Assembly (NCBI GenBank): GCA_964504305.1
Contig: CAZDEB010000007.1
Coordinates: forward strand, 62,001-126,000
From: UBA11606 sp964504305
Lineage (GTDB): Bacteria > Actinomycetota > Acidimicrobiia > Acidimicrobiales > Aldehydirespiratoraceae
Direction: 5' to 3'
DNA length: 64,000 nucleotides
Shown: positions 1-9,095 of the stretch, one piece after another
Numbering within the stretch: position 1 is the stretch's first letter
Layout of the letters: each line of letters starts with the position of its first letter
Position numbers and translations under genes: made by a program
The notes under the pieces: model-generated
Told to the model about the DNA's origin: nothing
Database searches by the model: none
What the model saw: the letters and a program-made list of their open reading frames with translations, nothing else

Positions 1-107
1 TGCTCGTCGAGATCAGACGTTTCGACGTAACCAGCGTCGACGTAGCAAGCCGCGTGAAGTCGCCGAGCCGAAAGGAGATCTTCGGTCGACTCGAGAACGC
101 GGACTGA
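1..107 (+). CDS. C-terminal fragment of an unidentified protein
   Basis: The third forward frame is open from the window edge to a TGA at 105-107 and reads LVEIRRFDVTSVDVASRV, then a basic stretch ending GRLENAD. Third codon positions are nearly all G or C, as in the real genes here, while the other forward frames hit early stops or read as Arg-rich nonsense. A small hairpin follows shortly after the stop. The family cannot be recognised from 34 residues. It could be chance, since the fragment is short. Confidence 0.35.
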   Translation, partial: LVEIRRFDVTSVDVASRVKSPSRKEIFGRLENAD

Positions 108-128
108 GAGTCCCTGAACGGCGGGCAA

Positions 129-146
129 TAGGGCCATACGGCCCTA
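129..146 (+). terminator. Short hairpin after the left-edge fragment
   Basis: TAGGGCC-ATAC-GGCCCTA forms a perfect 7-bp stem with a 4-nt loop between the stop at 105-107 and the next gene. There is no U-run after it, so it is at best a weak or Rho-assisted terminator. The rest of 108-260 shows nothing except the promoter of the next gene. Confidence 0.3.
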
Positions 147-248
147 GACCATAGGCCGGTCGTGTGGGCGTAAGTCAAGCCGGGTCTCTCTAAAAGCACC
201 CACTGCGACGCGAAGGGTGGTGAAATCAGTCACTTCATCCACAGCTGC

Positions 249-254
249 TACAGT
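249..254 (+). promoter_or_regulatory. -10 box TACAGT of the first complete gene
   Basis: TACAGT ends 6 nt before the GTG at 261, which puts the expected transcription start on or next to the start codon. No Shine-Dalgarno lies between them. This is the leaderless arrangement seen at many other genes in the window. Confidence 0.5.
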
Positions 255-260
255 TCCGCT

Positions 261-674
261 GTGGAAAAATACCCCGCAGTCGGATGGATGGGAAAGGCCT
301 GGGTTGCTGGTGTTTTCGGCTACGCAGTCCTGCGGGCGTTGATCGTGTGGCCAACGCTTGGCGACTACGGCATCAGCCCCCTGGCGTTTCTTGTTATCGA
401 CGTCGGCACGGCGTGGCCCTACGCCTACGGACAAGTTCGGGTGGTAAAAGGAGCGCGCTCCCAAGACTGGGGTCAGGTCCAACTGTGGGCCCTCATCACC
501 CTCCTGTCGTTTGTCGCGCCCTATGCGTACATTGCCGGAGCGGGTTCGGGCGACATGCCGCTGTTGGCTTGGATCATCATCGCCGTTCTTATGGTGGCCT
601 TCGGTGGAGCGTCGCTCTATCGCCTTCTCAAGCAAATCCGGGCCGCCGAATCGGTCGCCCAGCCCACCACATAG
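261..674 (+). CDS. Small integral membrane protein
   Basis: 137 residues with about four hydrophobic segments: around residues 11-30 (VAGVFGYAVLRALIVW), 40-56, 75-95 (LWALITLLSFVAPYAYIAGA) and 100-120 (LAWIIIAVLMVAFGG). It ends in a short polar tail. No enzymatic motif is visible and I do not recognise the family. The GTG start is chosen because a TACAGT -10 box lies 6 nt upstream and the peptide begins directly with a plausible cytoplasmic N-terminus. It is a stand-alone transcript. The next gene begins 60 bp later with its own -10 box. Confidence 0.7.
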   Translation: MEKYPAVGWMGKAWVAGVFGYAVLRALIVWPTLGDYGISPLAFLVIDVGTAWPYAYGQVRVVKGARSQDWGQVQLWALITLLSFVAPYAYIAGAGSGDMPLLAWIIIAVLMVAFGGASLYRLLKQIRAAESVAQPTT

Positions 675-734
675 GGCCAAGCGACGTCAGTTGGCTCACG
701 ATCGCGCCGAGGTTGCCGATCACAAACTGGTGAG

Positions 735-2981
735 ATGCGTGGTCATTGTCGAACTTGCGGGCCGGTAGAAGCAATGGCGTCCTGGTCCCTTTTATCGCTT
801 TCCAGTCTGCTGTCTGATCTGGGCGAACCTGAGTCCACATTTGAGCTGTCGGCAGCCCTCGATCGCGTTGCCACAACCCTTGACGCCGAGTTCGCGATCG
901 TCGTCGACTCGTCTCGCGCCGATGGGCCCGGTCAAGGGCCAGGTCATGGGTTCGGCGCCGGTTCGGGGCCTTCGACACACGTCGTGTCAGCCAACATCGA
1001 CGACACCGCAGATTCGTTGGTCATCGGTCGCTCCGAGCGCGACTTCGATCCCGATGAGGTGGGTTTTGTGATCGTCGTGGCCCGGGTGATCGCCATGGCA
1101 CAAAAGATGCATGCCGCGCTCGTTGCTGAGCGGTCGGCCCGCCACGATCTCGAGAATCGGGTGGAGGACAATCGGAAGTTGGTGGGGCAGCTTCGTGAGA
1201 GGCAAGGGCTTCTTGATCGTCTGTTTCGGATTCAACAATCGATTTCGCACCGGTTGCCCACCCAAGAAGTTTTGGACGCCGTGACCGAAGGGGCCACCGA
1301 TTTGCTTGGTATCGAACAAGCCAGTCTGCGCCTCGTGGATCCAGAAGATGCCGGATCGTTGCTGCTGGTGTCGCACCACGGCGTGGCGCCTGAGGAAGCG
1401 GCGCGCTATCGCGAGCTCCGGCTCGGCGACCGTATCCCGCCCGAGGTGATCACCGAGGGCCGCCTCGTCGTGCGCTACGACGTTGACGGACTTTCGCTGA
1501 TGTCGGCCGCCGTAACCGTCGACGGCGTACCGGTTGGCTGTCTGTCGGTTGGCGATCCGCGCGAAAGTTACTTCAGCCCGCCGGAACAAGAAGCGTTGGT
1601 TGCTCTCGCCCAACATGCCGCGCTGGCCTTGCAAGACGCACGAGCGACCGACGCCATGCGCCAGGCTCTCGACCGAGAACGCCACCGCGCCGAACACGAC
1701 TCTCTGACGAGACTCCCCAACCGGGCCACGGTTCGGCGCGATCTCGCTGAACGGCTCGAGCGAGTCGATGCCGAACCGGTCGTCGTGCTGTTTGTCGATC
1801 TCGATCGATTCAAGCTGGCCAACGACACGCTCGGTCATGCGTTTGGGGACGAAGTGCTGCGCGTGGTGGGAGAACGTTTGCGTACGGTGGTCCGATCTGA
1901 GGACTTGGTTGGCCGACTGTCCGGTGATGAGTTTGTTGTGATTTGTTCGGGAATGACCGAGGTGGGTGGAGTCGAGTTCGCCGAACGCCTCCAAGAGGTG
2001 ATAGCCAAACCGGTTGCGCTCGACGGTGTCACCCATGTCATTTCGGCGTCGGTGGGTATTGCGTCGCCAACCGCGGACGAAACCGCGGACCAGATCCTCG
2101 CCAATGCCGATCTTGCGATGTACCGAGCGAAACAACGAGGTAGGTCACGAATCGATGTGTTCGACACCGAGCTTCGTGATCAAGTGGAGGAGCGGCTCGA
2201 AATCGGCCAGGACCTCCGCCAAGCTATCGACGAGGATCAGTTCGATGTCTTCTTGCAACCGGTCGTAGCCCTGCCGACGCGACGGGTGACGGGTTTCGAG
2301 GCGCTGGTCCGGTGGAACCATCCAACCAGAGGGCTGCTGCTGCCAAAGGCCTTCGTGGCGTTTGCCGAGGAGCTAGGAGTCATCGCGGAGATCGACCGGA
2401 TCATGATGAGTCGGGTCATCAAGTTGCTGGCCGCCCACGACAACGCCCGCCCGATCGCTGTGAATCTTTCGGCGCGTACGTTTTCTGATGTTGCGCTCGT
2501 TGATTGGTTGGCCGCCGAGCTGTCGCAGTCCGGGGTCGACGCAGGCCGCGTAGTTATTGAAGTTACCGAAACGGTCTTGATGGACCAAAGCGGCGCGAAC
2601 GCCGCACAAATGTCGGCCCTGCGCGACCTTGGTATTCGCATAATGATCGACGACTTCGGAACGGGCTACTCATCATTGTCGTACCTGCAGAACTTTGAGG
2701 TGGACGGGGTGAAGATCGACCGGAGTTTTGTGGGGCGGCTGGGCGAGGATGTGCGAGCCGAAGCGATCGTCGCTGCCGTCTTCAATATGGCCCGAGCATT
2801 GGACTTCGTAGTCGTTGCCGAGGGGGTCGAAACCGACAACCAGGTCGCCGAGTTGTTGCGGCTGCATGAGGCTGTCCCCGGCGTAGATCTGTTCGGTCAG
2901 GGATACTTGTTTGGCTACCCCGTTGTCGGTGAAGCAAGATTGGGTGGGTTCGTCGAAGTGCCCTTGGTGGCGAGTAGATAG
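735..2981 (+). CDS. GAF-GGDEF-EAL cyclic-di-GMP signalling protein
   Basis: 748 residues. A GAF-like sensor covers about residues 25-125, followed by a short coiled coil (about 130-165, Arg/Glu-rich) and a second GAF (about 170-300). A diguanylate cyclase domain (about 320-480) follows, then an EAL phosphodiesterase domain (about 495-735). The GGDEF signature is SGDEF at about residue 395, a first-position variant, so cyclase activity is uncertain. The EAL domain keeps its metal and catalytic residues: FEALVRW, VNLSA, EVTET, IDDFGTGYSS, VKIDRSF and AEGVET. It probably makes or degrades c-di-GMP in response to a GAF ligand, in the cytoplasm (no membrane segment). The ATG at 735 follows CAAACT by 6 nt, which fits the local leaderless pattern. 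ATG 774 is the alternative start. Confidence 0.9.
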   Translation: MRGHCRTCGPVEAMASWSLLSLSSLLSDLGEPESTFELSAALDRVATTLDAEFAIVVDSSRADGPGQGPGHGFGAGSGPSTHVVSANIDDTADSLVIGRSERDFDPDEVGFVIVVARVIAMAQKMHAALVAERSARHDLENRVEDNRKLVGQLRERQGLLDRLFRIQQSISHRLPTQEVLDAVTEGATDLLGIEQASLRLVDPEDAGSLLLVSHHGVAPEEAARYRELRLGDRIPPEVITEGRLVVRYDVDGLSLMSAAVTVDGVPVGCLSVGDPRESYFSPPEQEALVALAQHAALALQDARATDAMRQALDRERHRAEHDSLTRLPNRATVRRDLAERLERVDAEPVVVLFVDLDRFKLANDTLGHAFGDEVLRVVGERLRTVVRSEDLVGRLSGDEFVVICSGMTEVGGVEFAERLQEVIAKPVALDGVTHVISASVGIASPTADETADQILANADLAMYRAKQRGRSRIDVFDTELRDQVEERLEIGQDLRQAIDEDQFDVFLQPVVALPTRRVTGFEALVRWNHPTRGLLLPKAFVAFAEELGVIAEIDRIMMSRVIKLLAAHDNARPIAVNLSARTFSDVALVDWLAAELSQSGVDAGRVVIEVTETVLMDQSGANAAQMSALRDLGIRIMIDDFGTGYSSLSYLQNFEVDGVKIDRSFVGRLGEDVRAEAIVAAVFNMARALDFVVVAEGVETDNQVAELLRLHEAVPGVDLFGQGYLFGYPVVGEARLGGFVEVPLVASR

Positions 2982-2990
2982 TCTCGAGCT

Positions 2991-3446
2991 GTGACCATCG
3001 TGTTCTCGACCCCCGACGATCTTCTGGGCGCCGTTGGTCGCGATCTCGGGTCGAGCAACTGGATCACGATCGATCAGGACCGAATCGACACCTTCGCCGA
3101 TGCCACCGGTGATCATCAGTGGATCCATGTCGACCCGGCCAAAGCCGCCGAGGGACCTTTCGGCGCACCGATCGCGCATGGCTACCTGACCTTGGCTCTG
3201 ACCAACTTGTTTCTCCCCGAAATAATCAGAGTGGATGCGACCTCGATGGGAGTCAACTACGGAGTCAACAAAGTCCGCTTCCCGCAGGCGGTGGTGGTTG
3301 GTTCGCGTGTTCGAGCCAATGCCGTGCTCAGCGACGCGATCGAAGTCGCCGGTGGTGTACAGGCGGTGATAACGATGACCGTCGAGATCGAGGGACAGTC
3401 GAAGCCAGCGTGCGTGGTCGAGTCGGTGAGTCGGTTTCTGCGATGA
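2991..3446 (+). CDS. MaoC-like (R)-specific enoyl-CoA hydratase
   Basis: 151 residues forming a single hotdog domain. The MaoC/PhaJ catalytic signature is present at about residues 36-65: FADATGDHQWIHVD (Asp and His dyad) and then FGAPIAHGYLTLAL. Members hydrate trans-2-enoyl-CoA to (R)-3-hydroxyacyl-CoA in the cytoplasm. The family is abundant in actinobacteria that degrade fatty acids and sterols. The GTG start follows a TAGTCT -10 box by 6 nt, and that box overlaps the TAG stop of the upstream signalling gene, so the two genes are packed but separately transcribed. Substrate cannot be read from the sequence. Confidence 0.9.
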   Translation: MTIVFSTPDDLLGAVGRDLGSSNWITIDQDRIDTFADATGDHQWIHVDPAKAAEGPFGAPIAHGYLTLALTNLFLPEIIRVDATSMGVNYGVNKVRFPQAVVVGSRVRANAVLSDAIEVAGGVQAVITMTVEIEGQSKPACVVESVSRFLR

Positions 3447-3478
3447 CTCAGGCGTTTCTCGCGGCGTAGGCTCTAAGG

Positions 3479-4423
3479 ATGGCCAAACGTAAGAAGAAAA
3501 ATCAGCGCTCTGCTGCCGTCGGCCCATCACGGCCTCCTGTCACCGCGGGCCTGCAGAGTCCGACCCGTCGGGTTCCGGCCGACATTGCCCGCCCTCCTTA
3601 CGCTCTTACTGGCGATCCGGGGCCGTCGGTATCGGCATTGGTTCGTACGCCCGACGAGTTGGCCGCCATGCGTTCCACCGGCCAAGACGCCGCCGAAATC
3701 CTTCTTGCCGCAGGCGAACTGGTTCGCCCCGGAGTGACCACCGATGATCTCGACAAGTTCGTCCACCAAGCAACCATCGATTGTGGTGGCTATCCCAGTC
3801 CGCTCAACTACCGCGGCTACCCCAAATCGGTTTGCACCTCGGTTAACGAAGTGATCTGCCATGGGATCCCGGACTCTCGCCCCCTCGCCGACGGCGACAT
3901 TGTCAATATTGACGTAACGATCTACAAAGACGGCGTGCACGGCGACACCTCGGCCACCTTCCTTGTCGGAACTGTCGACGACTCGTCGCTCCGGTTGGTT
4001 CGCGAGACTGCTCGCTCGCTCGCCTTGGGCATCGCCGCTGTTACCCCCGGGGGCTTGGTCAACGAGATCGGCAAAGCAATCGAGAACCACGCCCGAACCC
4101 ACTCTCTGGGTGTGGTGCGGGAATTCATCGGCCACGGAGTTGGCACCGAGTTTCACTCCAACTTGCAGATCCCTCACTACTACGAACGTCGCCTGGCCAG
4201 TCGACTCGAACTCGGCACCACTTTTACGATCGAGCCGATGCTGACACTTGGTGCCCCCGATGCCTATATGTGGGATGACGACTGGACCGCGGTCACCGCC
4301 GACGGCACCCGGACCGCACAGTTCGAGCACACTCTGGTTGTTACCGAGGACGGCGTCGATCGACTCACGGTCACCGCGTCGGGTGATTGCGCTCACGATC
4401 TGGTCGTATCAGCACTCGCATGA
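3479..4423 (+). CDS. map: Methionine aminopeptidase, type I
   Basis: 314 residues. The first 50 or so form a basic and Pro-rich extension (MAKRKKKNQRSAAVG) before the pitta-bread fold, longer than the compact enterobacterial enzyme and reminiscent of actinobacterial MAPs with N-terminal extensions. The five metal ligands are visible: Asp in NIDVT, Asp in HGDTS, His in FIGHGVG, Glu in FTIEPM and Glu in FEHTL. It removes the initiator Met from nascent proteins, and the basic tail may contact the ribosome (inference). The ATG follows a TAGGCT -10 box by 6 nt, a leaderless start. The stop codon is the first unit of a 17-bp tandem repeat. Confidence 0.95.
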   Translation: MAKRKKKNQRSAAVGPSRPPVTAGLQSPTRRVPADIARPPYALTGDPGPSVSALVRTPDELAAMRSTGQDAAEILLAAGELVRPGVTTDDLDKFVHQATIDCGGYPSPLNYRGYPKSVCTSVNEVICHGIPDSRPLADGDIVNIDVTIYKDGVHGDTSATFLVGTVDDSSLRLVRETARSLALGIAAVTPGGLVNEIGKAIENHARTHSLGVVREFIGHGVGTEFHSNLQIPHYYERRLASRLELGTTFTIEPMLTLGAPDAYMWDDDWTAVTADGTRTAQFEHTLVVTEDGVDRLTVTASGDCAHDLVVSALA

Positions 4424-4462
4424 ACCTGTGCGATTCATGAACCTGCTACTTGGTTGAACCCG
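4421..4462 (+). repeat. 17-bp tandem repeat anchored on the map stop codon
   Basis: The octamer TGAACCTG, whose first three bases are the map stop, recurs at 4438 (TGAACCTG) and 4455 (TGAACCCG), exactly 17 bp apart each time. The flanking bases have diverged. Similar three-copy repeats begin at the ends of the nfu and PASTA-kinase genes. Confidence 0.55.
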
Positions 4463-4534
4463 TGATGTGGCGGGCACCGGCGGCCACGACCGCCTAATGT
4501 CGGCGCAAGAATCCACCGCTAGGAGACAATCCCA

Positions 4535-4945
4535 ATGGTATCCATCGAGACCATCGAAGGCATCGGAGTAAGAAACGGCAAGGCCCTGCGCAAAGCAGGT
4601 ATCCGCTCTACTGCCGGTCTTCTCAAATCAGCGGGCTCCAAGAAGGGCCGCAAAGCGCTGGCCGGCGAATCTGGTTGCACCGAGGCCCAGCTTCTGGAGT
4701 GGGTGAACCGGGCCGACCTCATGCGAGTACGCGGGGTAGGCGAGGAGTACAGCGATCTGCTCGAGCAATCCGGTATCGACACGGTGAAGGAGCTCCGCAA
4801 TCGAAATGCGGCAAACCTTCACGCCAAGATGCTCGAGGTGAATTCGGCCAAGAAGCGGGCGTTGGTTCGTCGGCCCCCGTCGCTTGGTGAGGTCGAACGC
4901 TGGGTCGCGCACGCCAAAGAACTCGACCCCGCGGTCAGCCACTGA
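4535..4945 (+). CDS. DUF4332 helix-hairpin-helix protein
   Basis: 136 residues. Two helix-hairpin-helix-like units are visible: IEGIGVRNGKALRKAGI near the start and VRGVGEEYSDLLEQSGI in the middle. This is the arrangement of DUF4332 proteins, which resemble HhH DNA-binding modules of polymerases and ligases. A role in nucleic-acid binding is inferred and no catalytic motif is seen. Start choice: AGGAG lies 8 nt before the ATG (4521-4525), one of the few clear Shine-Dalgarno sites here. It is flanked by unrelated single genes. Confidence 0.8.
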   Translation: MVSIETIEGIGVRNGKALRKAGIRSTAGLLKSAGSKKGRKALAGESGCTEAQLLEWVNRADLMRVRGVGEEYSDLLEQSGIDTVKELRNRNAANLHAKMLEVNSAKKRALVRRPPSLGEVERWVAHAKELDPAVSH

Positions 4946-4991
4946 TTTATAGCCGCTGGGTGCGGGCAACGGCGCCTACACTGCGTCGACA

Positions 4992-5966
4992 ATGACGCCT
5001 CAACCCGTGCTCAGCGTTGTCATGCCAACGTTCAACCGGCGAGATCGGTTGGAACGGGCTCTGGTAGCACTTGCTTGTCAAGATCTCGCCGAGCCTTACG
5101 AGATCATCGTTGTGTCTGATGGTTCAACCGACGGCACCCACGAGTATCTCGAGTCGCTCGATTTTGCCGTTGCGGTCAAGGTAGAGGTTCAGCAAAATCG
5201 GGGCCCGGCCGCCGCTCGCAATCGTGGGCTGGCATTGGCCCAGGGCGAGTATGTGGTCTTTGTTGACGACGACATCGTTGCCGACAAAGGTTTGCTGAAA
5301 GCCCATCTCGAATCACATCGGTCGGCAGCGGAACCCGTGGTGCTCACCGGACCGATGCTCACCCCAGACGATCACCCGATGAGTCCGTGGATCCAATGGG
5401 AGCAGGCCAAGCTCGAAGATCAGTACCGTGTTCTCGAGTCGGGCGAGATGGCGGCCAGCGGTCGCCTGTTCTACACCGGGAATGCGTCGGCGCCCCGTTC
5501 CTTGCTCGAGGAGGTAGGTGGCTTTGATGAGCGCTACCACCGGGCCGAGGATATGGAACTGGGGCTGCGCATGGCCGACCTCGGAGTCGACTTCGAATTT
5601 GTCCCCACGGCCAAGGGCTATCACTATGCCGAACGGTCATTTGAGGCATGGCGGACGATTGCCTACGACTATGGCCACAACGACGTAGCTTTTTCGGATC
5701 GTTGGGATTGGATCCTGTCGTTGACCTCAGAGGGTTGGCACGAGACGCCTATCGCCATGAGGGCGGTTGTACTCGTTGGGGCTCGATCGGTAGCCATCGA
5801 GAAGATCCTTGGACTGGTGCTACGGCCGCTCAGCAAGGGTCCTGGTTGGGTTGGCCATGGCGCCTTGAGCGTGATTTACCGCATCCGATATGTAGCGGGG
5901 ATGGGCGATGCCCTCGGCTCGCGGCACGACCTCAAGTTCGTGCTTCGCCACGGCCGGCGGCCCTGA
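4992..5966 (+). CDS. Family 2 glycosyltransferase
   Basis: 324 residues. The GT-A fold is clear: VVMPTFNRRDRLERAL at residue 9, the nucleotide-binding VSDGSTDGT, GPAAARNRGL, the metal-binding FVDDDI (about residue 91), and a catalytic-base Glu in RAEDMELGLR (about residue 192). It transfers a sugar from a nucleotide sugar to an unknown acceptor. The C-terminal 100 residues carry a hydrophobic patch but no strong transmembrane helix, so it is probably a peripheral membrane enzyme of cell-surface glycan synthesis (inference). A TACACT box lies 9 nt before the ATG. No sugar-biosynthesis genes are adjacent to suggest the substrate. Confidence 0.9.
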   Translation: MTPQPVLSVVMPTFNRRDRLERALVALACQDLAEPYEIIVVSDGSTDGTHEYLESLDFAVAVKVEVQQNRGPAAARNRGLALAQGEYVVFVDDDIVADKGLLKAHLESHRSAAEPVVLTGPMLTPDDHPMSPWIQWEQAKLEDQYRVLESGEMAASGRLFYTGNASAPRSLLEEVGGFDERYHRAEDMELGLRMADLGVDFEFVPTAKGYHYAERSFEAWRTIAYDYGHNDVAFSDRWDWILSLTSEGWHETPIAMRAVVLVGARSVAIEKILGLVLRPLSKGPGWVGHGALSVIYRIRYVAGMGDALGSRHDLKFVLRHGRRP

Positions 5967-5979
5967 ACCGCAGCCCCAA

Positions 5980-7443
5980 TCAGGCGAGCTCGAAATCGAT
6001 GTGGCGTTCGGTCGGATTGGTTCCGGCTAATCGGACTCGAACTTGTTGGCCCAGCTCGAGTCCGGCGGCCGCCAAGTTGGCCACGACGGCAGGGTCGCGG
6101 AGTTGGATGCGGCCGCGGTCGCGATTGGAGTCAACATTGGTGACGACCGCTTCGAAGGACTCGCCGACCCGGTTGCTCAAAACCACGGCTTCGACGTAGT
6201 CCACCATTGCCCGCTCGAGATTGCGGTCCTTGGATCGGGCGGACCCCATGAGGCTTGGTAGCTCCTCGAGCGCTTCGGTGGCCCAGCCCGGCGGTGGTCG
6301 GTCGGCGCACAATGCGACGACTACTTCGTTGGCGAACCGGTCGCAAAGGCGACGGAGAGGCGCAGTGACGTGGGCGTAGGTTGAGGCGATAGCCGAGTGT
6401 TCTGGGTGTTCGGGAATTTGGTGATTGTGAAACGAAACGTAACCGGCGCCGCGCAACCCGCGGGCCGACTGGCTCAACATTGCGGCCCGTTGCGGAGAGT
6501 CTGGACGTAACTGGCGGACGTGGTCGGCGTAGCTCGTATCGCGGTTCCACCGGATACCGAGCGCTTGTGCGGTACGTCGGAGCTGGCTGATTGTGTGTTG
6601 GTCGGGGGGCGGGAGTGTACGGAGCAAGCCGATGCCTCCCTCGATCATTATGCGGCTGGCGGCGATTCCTGTGAGCAGCGAAATTTGGGCGTTCCAGTTT
6701 TCGACCGGGACCGACTCGTCGTATTCGATGTCGTAAGTGCCGTCGGCGCGACGCACAACTTCTTGGGAGGCCAAGGCCAGGCTCACGCCTCCGCGCTCCG
6801 CCTCTTGTTGTTGTCGCAGCACTCCGATCTCGCGGAGAAGCGGTAGTGACGAGTTGATGTCGGCGCCAGCGCCGGAGCGGCTGTCGATCATTTGTTGAGC
6901 GGCGTGGTACGACAATTGCGCCCGGTTGCGGACGATCGCCCGTTCGAGACGAGCTGACCGCTGTTCCCCATCGGTGCCAAGCTCGATAGTCCAAAGCAAT
7001 GCTTGGCGATCACGGCCCTCGAGCAAACTGCCCGCGCCTTCAGAAATTGATTCGGGATGAAGCGAGGTTCGCAGGTCGGGGCTGTACAACGTGACACCAC
7101 GGCTCCGAGCTTCTTGATCGACCGCACCGCCAGCGCGGACCAGCGAGGCCACGTCGGCAATTGCGTAGTACACGGTGTAACCCCGCCCTGTGCGTTCGGC
7201 CGCGTACGCCTGGTCGAGATCGGTCGAACCCTGCGGGTCGATAGCGACGAACTCGAGGTCCCGACGGTCTATCGGGTCGTCGGGAGCCGAGTCGGGTAGG
7301 ACAGGACCGGCGGTGACCGACTCGTGAGCCTCTTGCAGGACATCGTCGCTGAACTTTTCGGGCACTCCGAGCTGACGGCGAATGTCACGAAAGCCGGCCG
7401 ACATCGAATCGTCGGGCTGACAGCGAAGGGAGGGTGACGGCAC
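5980..7443 (-). CDS. RNB-domain ribonuclease (RNase II family)
   Basis: 487 residues, shorter than RNase II/R and lacking clear N-terminal cold-shock domains. The RNB core starts near residue 55 with FVAIDPQGSTDLDQAY and continues with YYAIADVASLV, LYSPDLRTSLHPE and an Arg-rich helix near HAPLRRLCDRFAN. A small OB-like tail ends the protein. It is predicted to degrade RNA 3' to 5'. The active-site run is DxxxxxDxDQ: the fourth Asp of E. coli RNase II (Asp210) is Gln, while the position equivalent to Asp209 is retained. The GTG start is supported by a TAGCGT box (complement of 7452-7457) 8 nt upstream. ATG at 7404 is the alternative. Confidence 0.85.
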   Translation of the reverse strand: MPSPSLRCQPDDSMSAGFRDIRRQLGVPEKFSDDVLQEAHESVTAGPVLPDSAPDDPIDRRDLEFVAIDPQGSTDLDQAYAAERTGRGYTVYYAIADVASLVRAGGAVDQEARSRGVTLYSPDLRTSLHPESISEGAGSLLEGRDRQALLWTIELGTDGEQRSARLERAIVRNRAQLSYHAAQQMIDSRSGAGADINSSLPLLREIGVLRQQQEAERGGVSLALASQEVVRRADGTYDIEYDESVPVENWNAQISLLTGIAASRIMIEGGIGLLRTLPPPDQHTISQLRRTAQALGIRWNRDTSYADHVRQLRPDSPQRAAMLSQSARGLRGAGYVSFHNHQIPEHPEHSAIASTYAHVTAPLRRLCDRFANEVVVALCADRPPPGWATEALEELPSLMGSARSKDRNLERAMVDYVEAVVLSNRVGESFEAVVTNVDSNRDRGRIQLRDPAVVANLAAAGLELGQQVRVRLAGTNPTERHIDFELA

Positions 7444-7467
7444 GCTGATGGACGCTAGCGCGCTCGG

Positions 7468-8970
7468 TCAGCGAAGGACGGCGCCGTCGACGCGGGGCAT
7501 CTCGATCCACGTTTGCCCGGGCAAGATCTCGATGAAGTTTCCGCTGGCGTCCACGTACTCCATGGGCGCGGTCGACTCGGTACGCCGCCAGAAACCTTTA
7601 CTGACTTTGCCATCGGTGAGGATCCAGGCCTCGCCCTGGCCGACTGTGTCGGCCTCGGGCGAAAGTTGATCGGCCGCCGATTCGCCGTAGTACGTGAATT
7701 GAACAATGACGGTGGTTGGGGTGGAGCGAACGCCGTCGGCGTCGATGGTTGGAGCTCCGTCTTGGCTGCGGTCCCATCCGGCGCCGTTCCAGGTGTAGGA
7801 AACGTTGCTCTTGCCGTAGTCGATGTCGACGCCTGACGCTGATGAAACGTCGCCTCGCAGCGGGTCGTCAACGAGTCGGAACCGAAAGATTGGCAGTGGT
7901 AACCCGGTTGGGTAGTCGTCGCCCACTCCCACTGACCAGAGGTTGGCGGGGTTGGTATAGAGGTTGTGAGGCGCTCGCCGGCTGCTGCGGTAATAGAGGT
8001 CGTTGTGGGTAGCGGCCCCGATGTCGACCAGTGTCGAGTCGCGAAGTAGGCGCCGTGCGATGCGATTCCCCCCGGAGTTTGCGAATAACGGCGAGTTGAA
8101 CTGTCCAAGTAGGTCGAAGTCGCCAGTGCGCATGGACCGCACCGGGCCGATCGCCGCCGGTGTGCTCGAGTGGAAAATCGCCGCGAAGCGAGTTAGTCCG
8201 CCCTCGACCTCTTCGGTGTAGATGATGTCGGCCTGGTTGATGCCGGATTGGGGACGGGCCGCGGCGACGTTGTCGATCTTGATCGCGAGTACGGGCCGGG
8301 TCGGGTCGTCGAAGGTAGAGAGTCCGGTGAGCACCGATTTGTTCTCGAGCGCTTTGAGCCGTTCGATGCGGGCGATGGTGTCTTCGAGCTCGACATTTAG
8401 CTCGGCGCGGCGTTGCCCGAGATCGGTGTAAGTGCCCTCGACGCTGTCTCGTTCTTGGAGCACCGTCGCTACAGCTGCGCGCCGATCGACTAGTTCTGCC
8501 GCTAGCGCGCGCAGTTGTTCGTCGACCGCTTCGAGTCGCTTCTGGGCATCGTCGATGACCGCGCCGTAGAGCTCGCGGGTGCGGGTGTTTGCATCGGAAC
8601 CCTGCAGGGCGAGCACCTCGTCGATGAGGGCATTTTGTCTAGGGTCGCCGTTGGTGAACCCGACGATGGCGATTTGCACGCGAGTGCGAGCTGGCTCGCG
8701 ACGCGCATCGGCGATCTGTTCGAAGTCGTCGGCCAAGAGCTCGATGTCGACTCGGGCGCCGCGCAGCTGGTTATCGAGCGCGTCGAGGGCAACTTCGGTT
8801 GCGCCCAGGTCGGCTTCGAGCCGACCCAGCTCGGCGGTGATCTCGTTGCGACGAGCTTCGAGCGCGCCTATTTCGGCCTCGGTTTGTCCGGCCACCGGCG
8901 CAGCCATTGCCAGCAAGGCCGCGCTCATAGCGGCGGCGGCCCATCGCAGATGTCGATTTGGTCGATTCAT
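7468..8970 (-). CDS. Secreted DUF3048 (YerB-like) protein with coiled-coil N-terminus
   Basis: About 500 residues. It begins with an export signal (MNRPNRHLRWAAAAMSAALL, ending APVAGQ). A long Glu/Leu/Arg-rich coiled coil follows from about residue 30 to 215. Then comes the DUF3048 domain (about 220-490) with RPVLAIKIDNVAAARPQSG, DIIYTEEVEGGLTRFAAIF, GPVRSMRTGD and FANSGGN. DUF3048 proteins are cell-surface or periplasmic proteins of unknown function. The coiled coil suggests envelope anchoring or oligomerisation, similar in style to peptidoglycan-hydrolase regulators (inference). I chose the ATG at 8970. A GTG two codons earlier is also possible. Confidence 0.8.
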   Translation of the reverse strand: MNRPNRHLRWAAAAMSAALLAMAAPVAGQTEAEIGALEARRNEITAELGRLEADLGATEVALDALDNQLRGARVDIELLADDFEQIADARREPARTRVQIAIVGFTNGDPRQNALIDEVLALQGSDANTRTRELYGAVIDDAQKRLEAVDEQLRALAAELVDRRAAVATVLQERDSVEGTYTDLGQRRAELNVELEDTIARIERLKALENKSVLTGLSTFDDPTRPVLAIKIDNVAAARPQSGINQADIIYTEEVEGGLTRFAAIFHSSTPAAIGPVRSMRTGDFDLLGQFNSPLFANSGGNRIARRLLRDSTLVDIGAATHNDLYYRSSRRAPHNLYTNPANLWSVGVGDDYPTGLPLPIFRFRLVDDPLRGDVSSASGVDIDYGKSNVSYTWNGAGWDRSQDGAPTIDADGVRSTPTTVIVQFTYYGESAADQLSPEADTVGQGEAWILTDGKVSKGFWRRTESTAPMEYVDASGNFIEILPGQTWIEMPRVDGAVLR

Positions 8971-9095
8971 GAGCACCTGATCGTGGCGTTACTCGCCACC
9001 CGCCACCTAAAGGTACCGCTTCGAGAGCCGTCGGCAAGGTCGCCAACAACGGGATTTCTGGCTGGTTGCCCCTCCCGCCGCGGTACGGTCGCCTT

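Noticed and set aside
987..2135. Minus-strand open frame opposite the GAF-GGDEF-EAL gene
   Set aside because: Shadow of the plus-strand gene; no motif and unlikely amino-acid composition.
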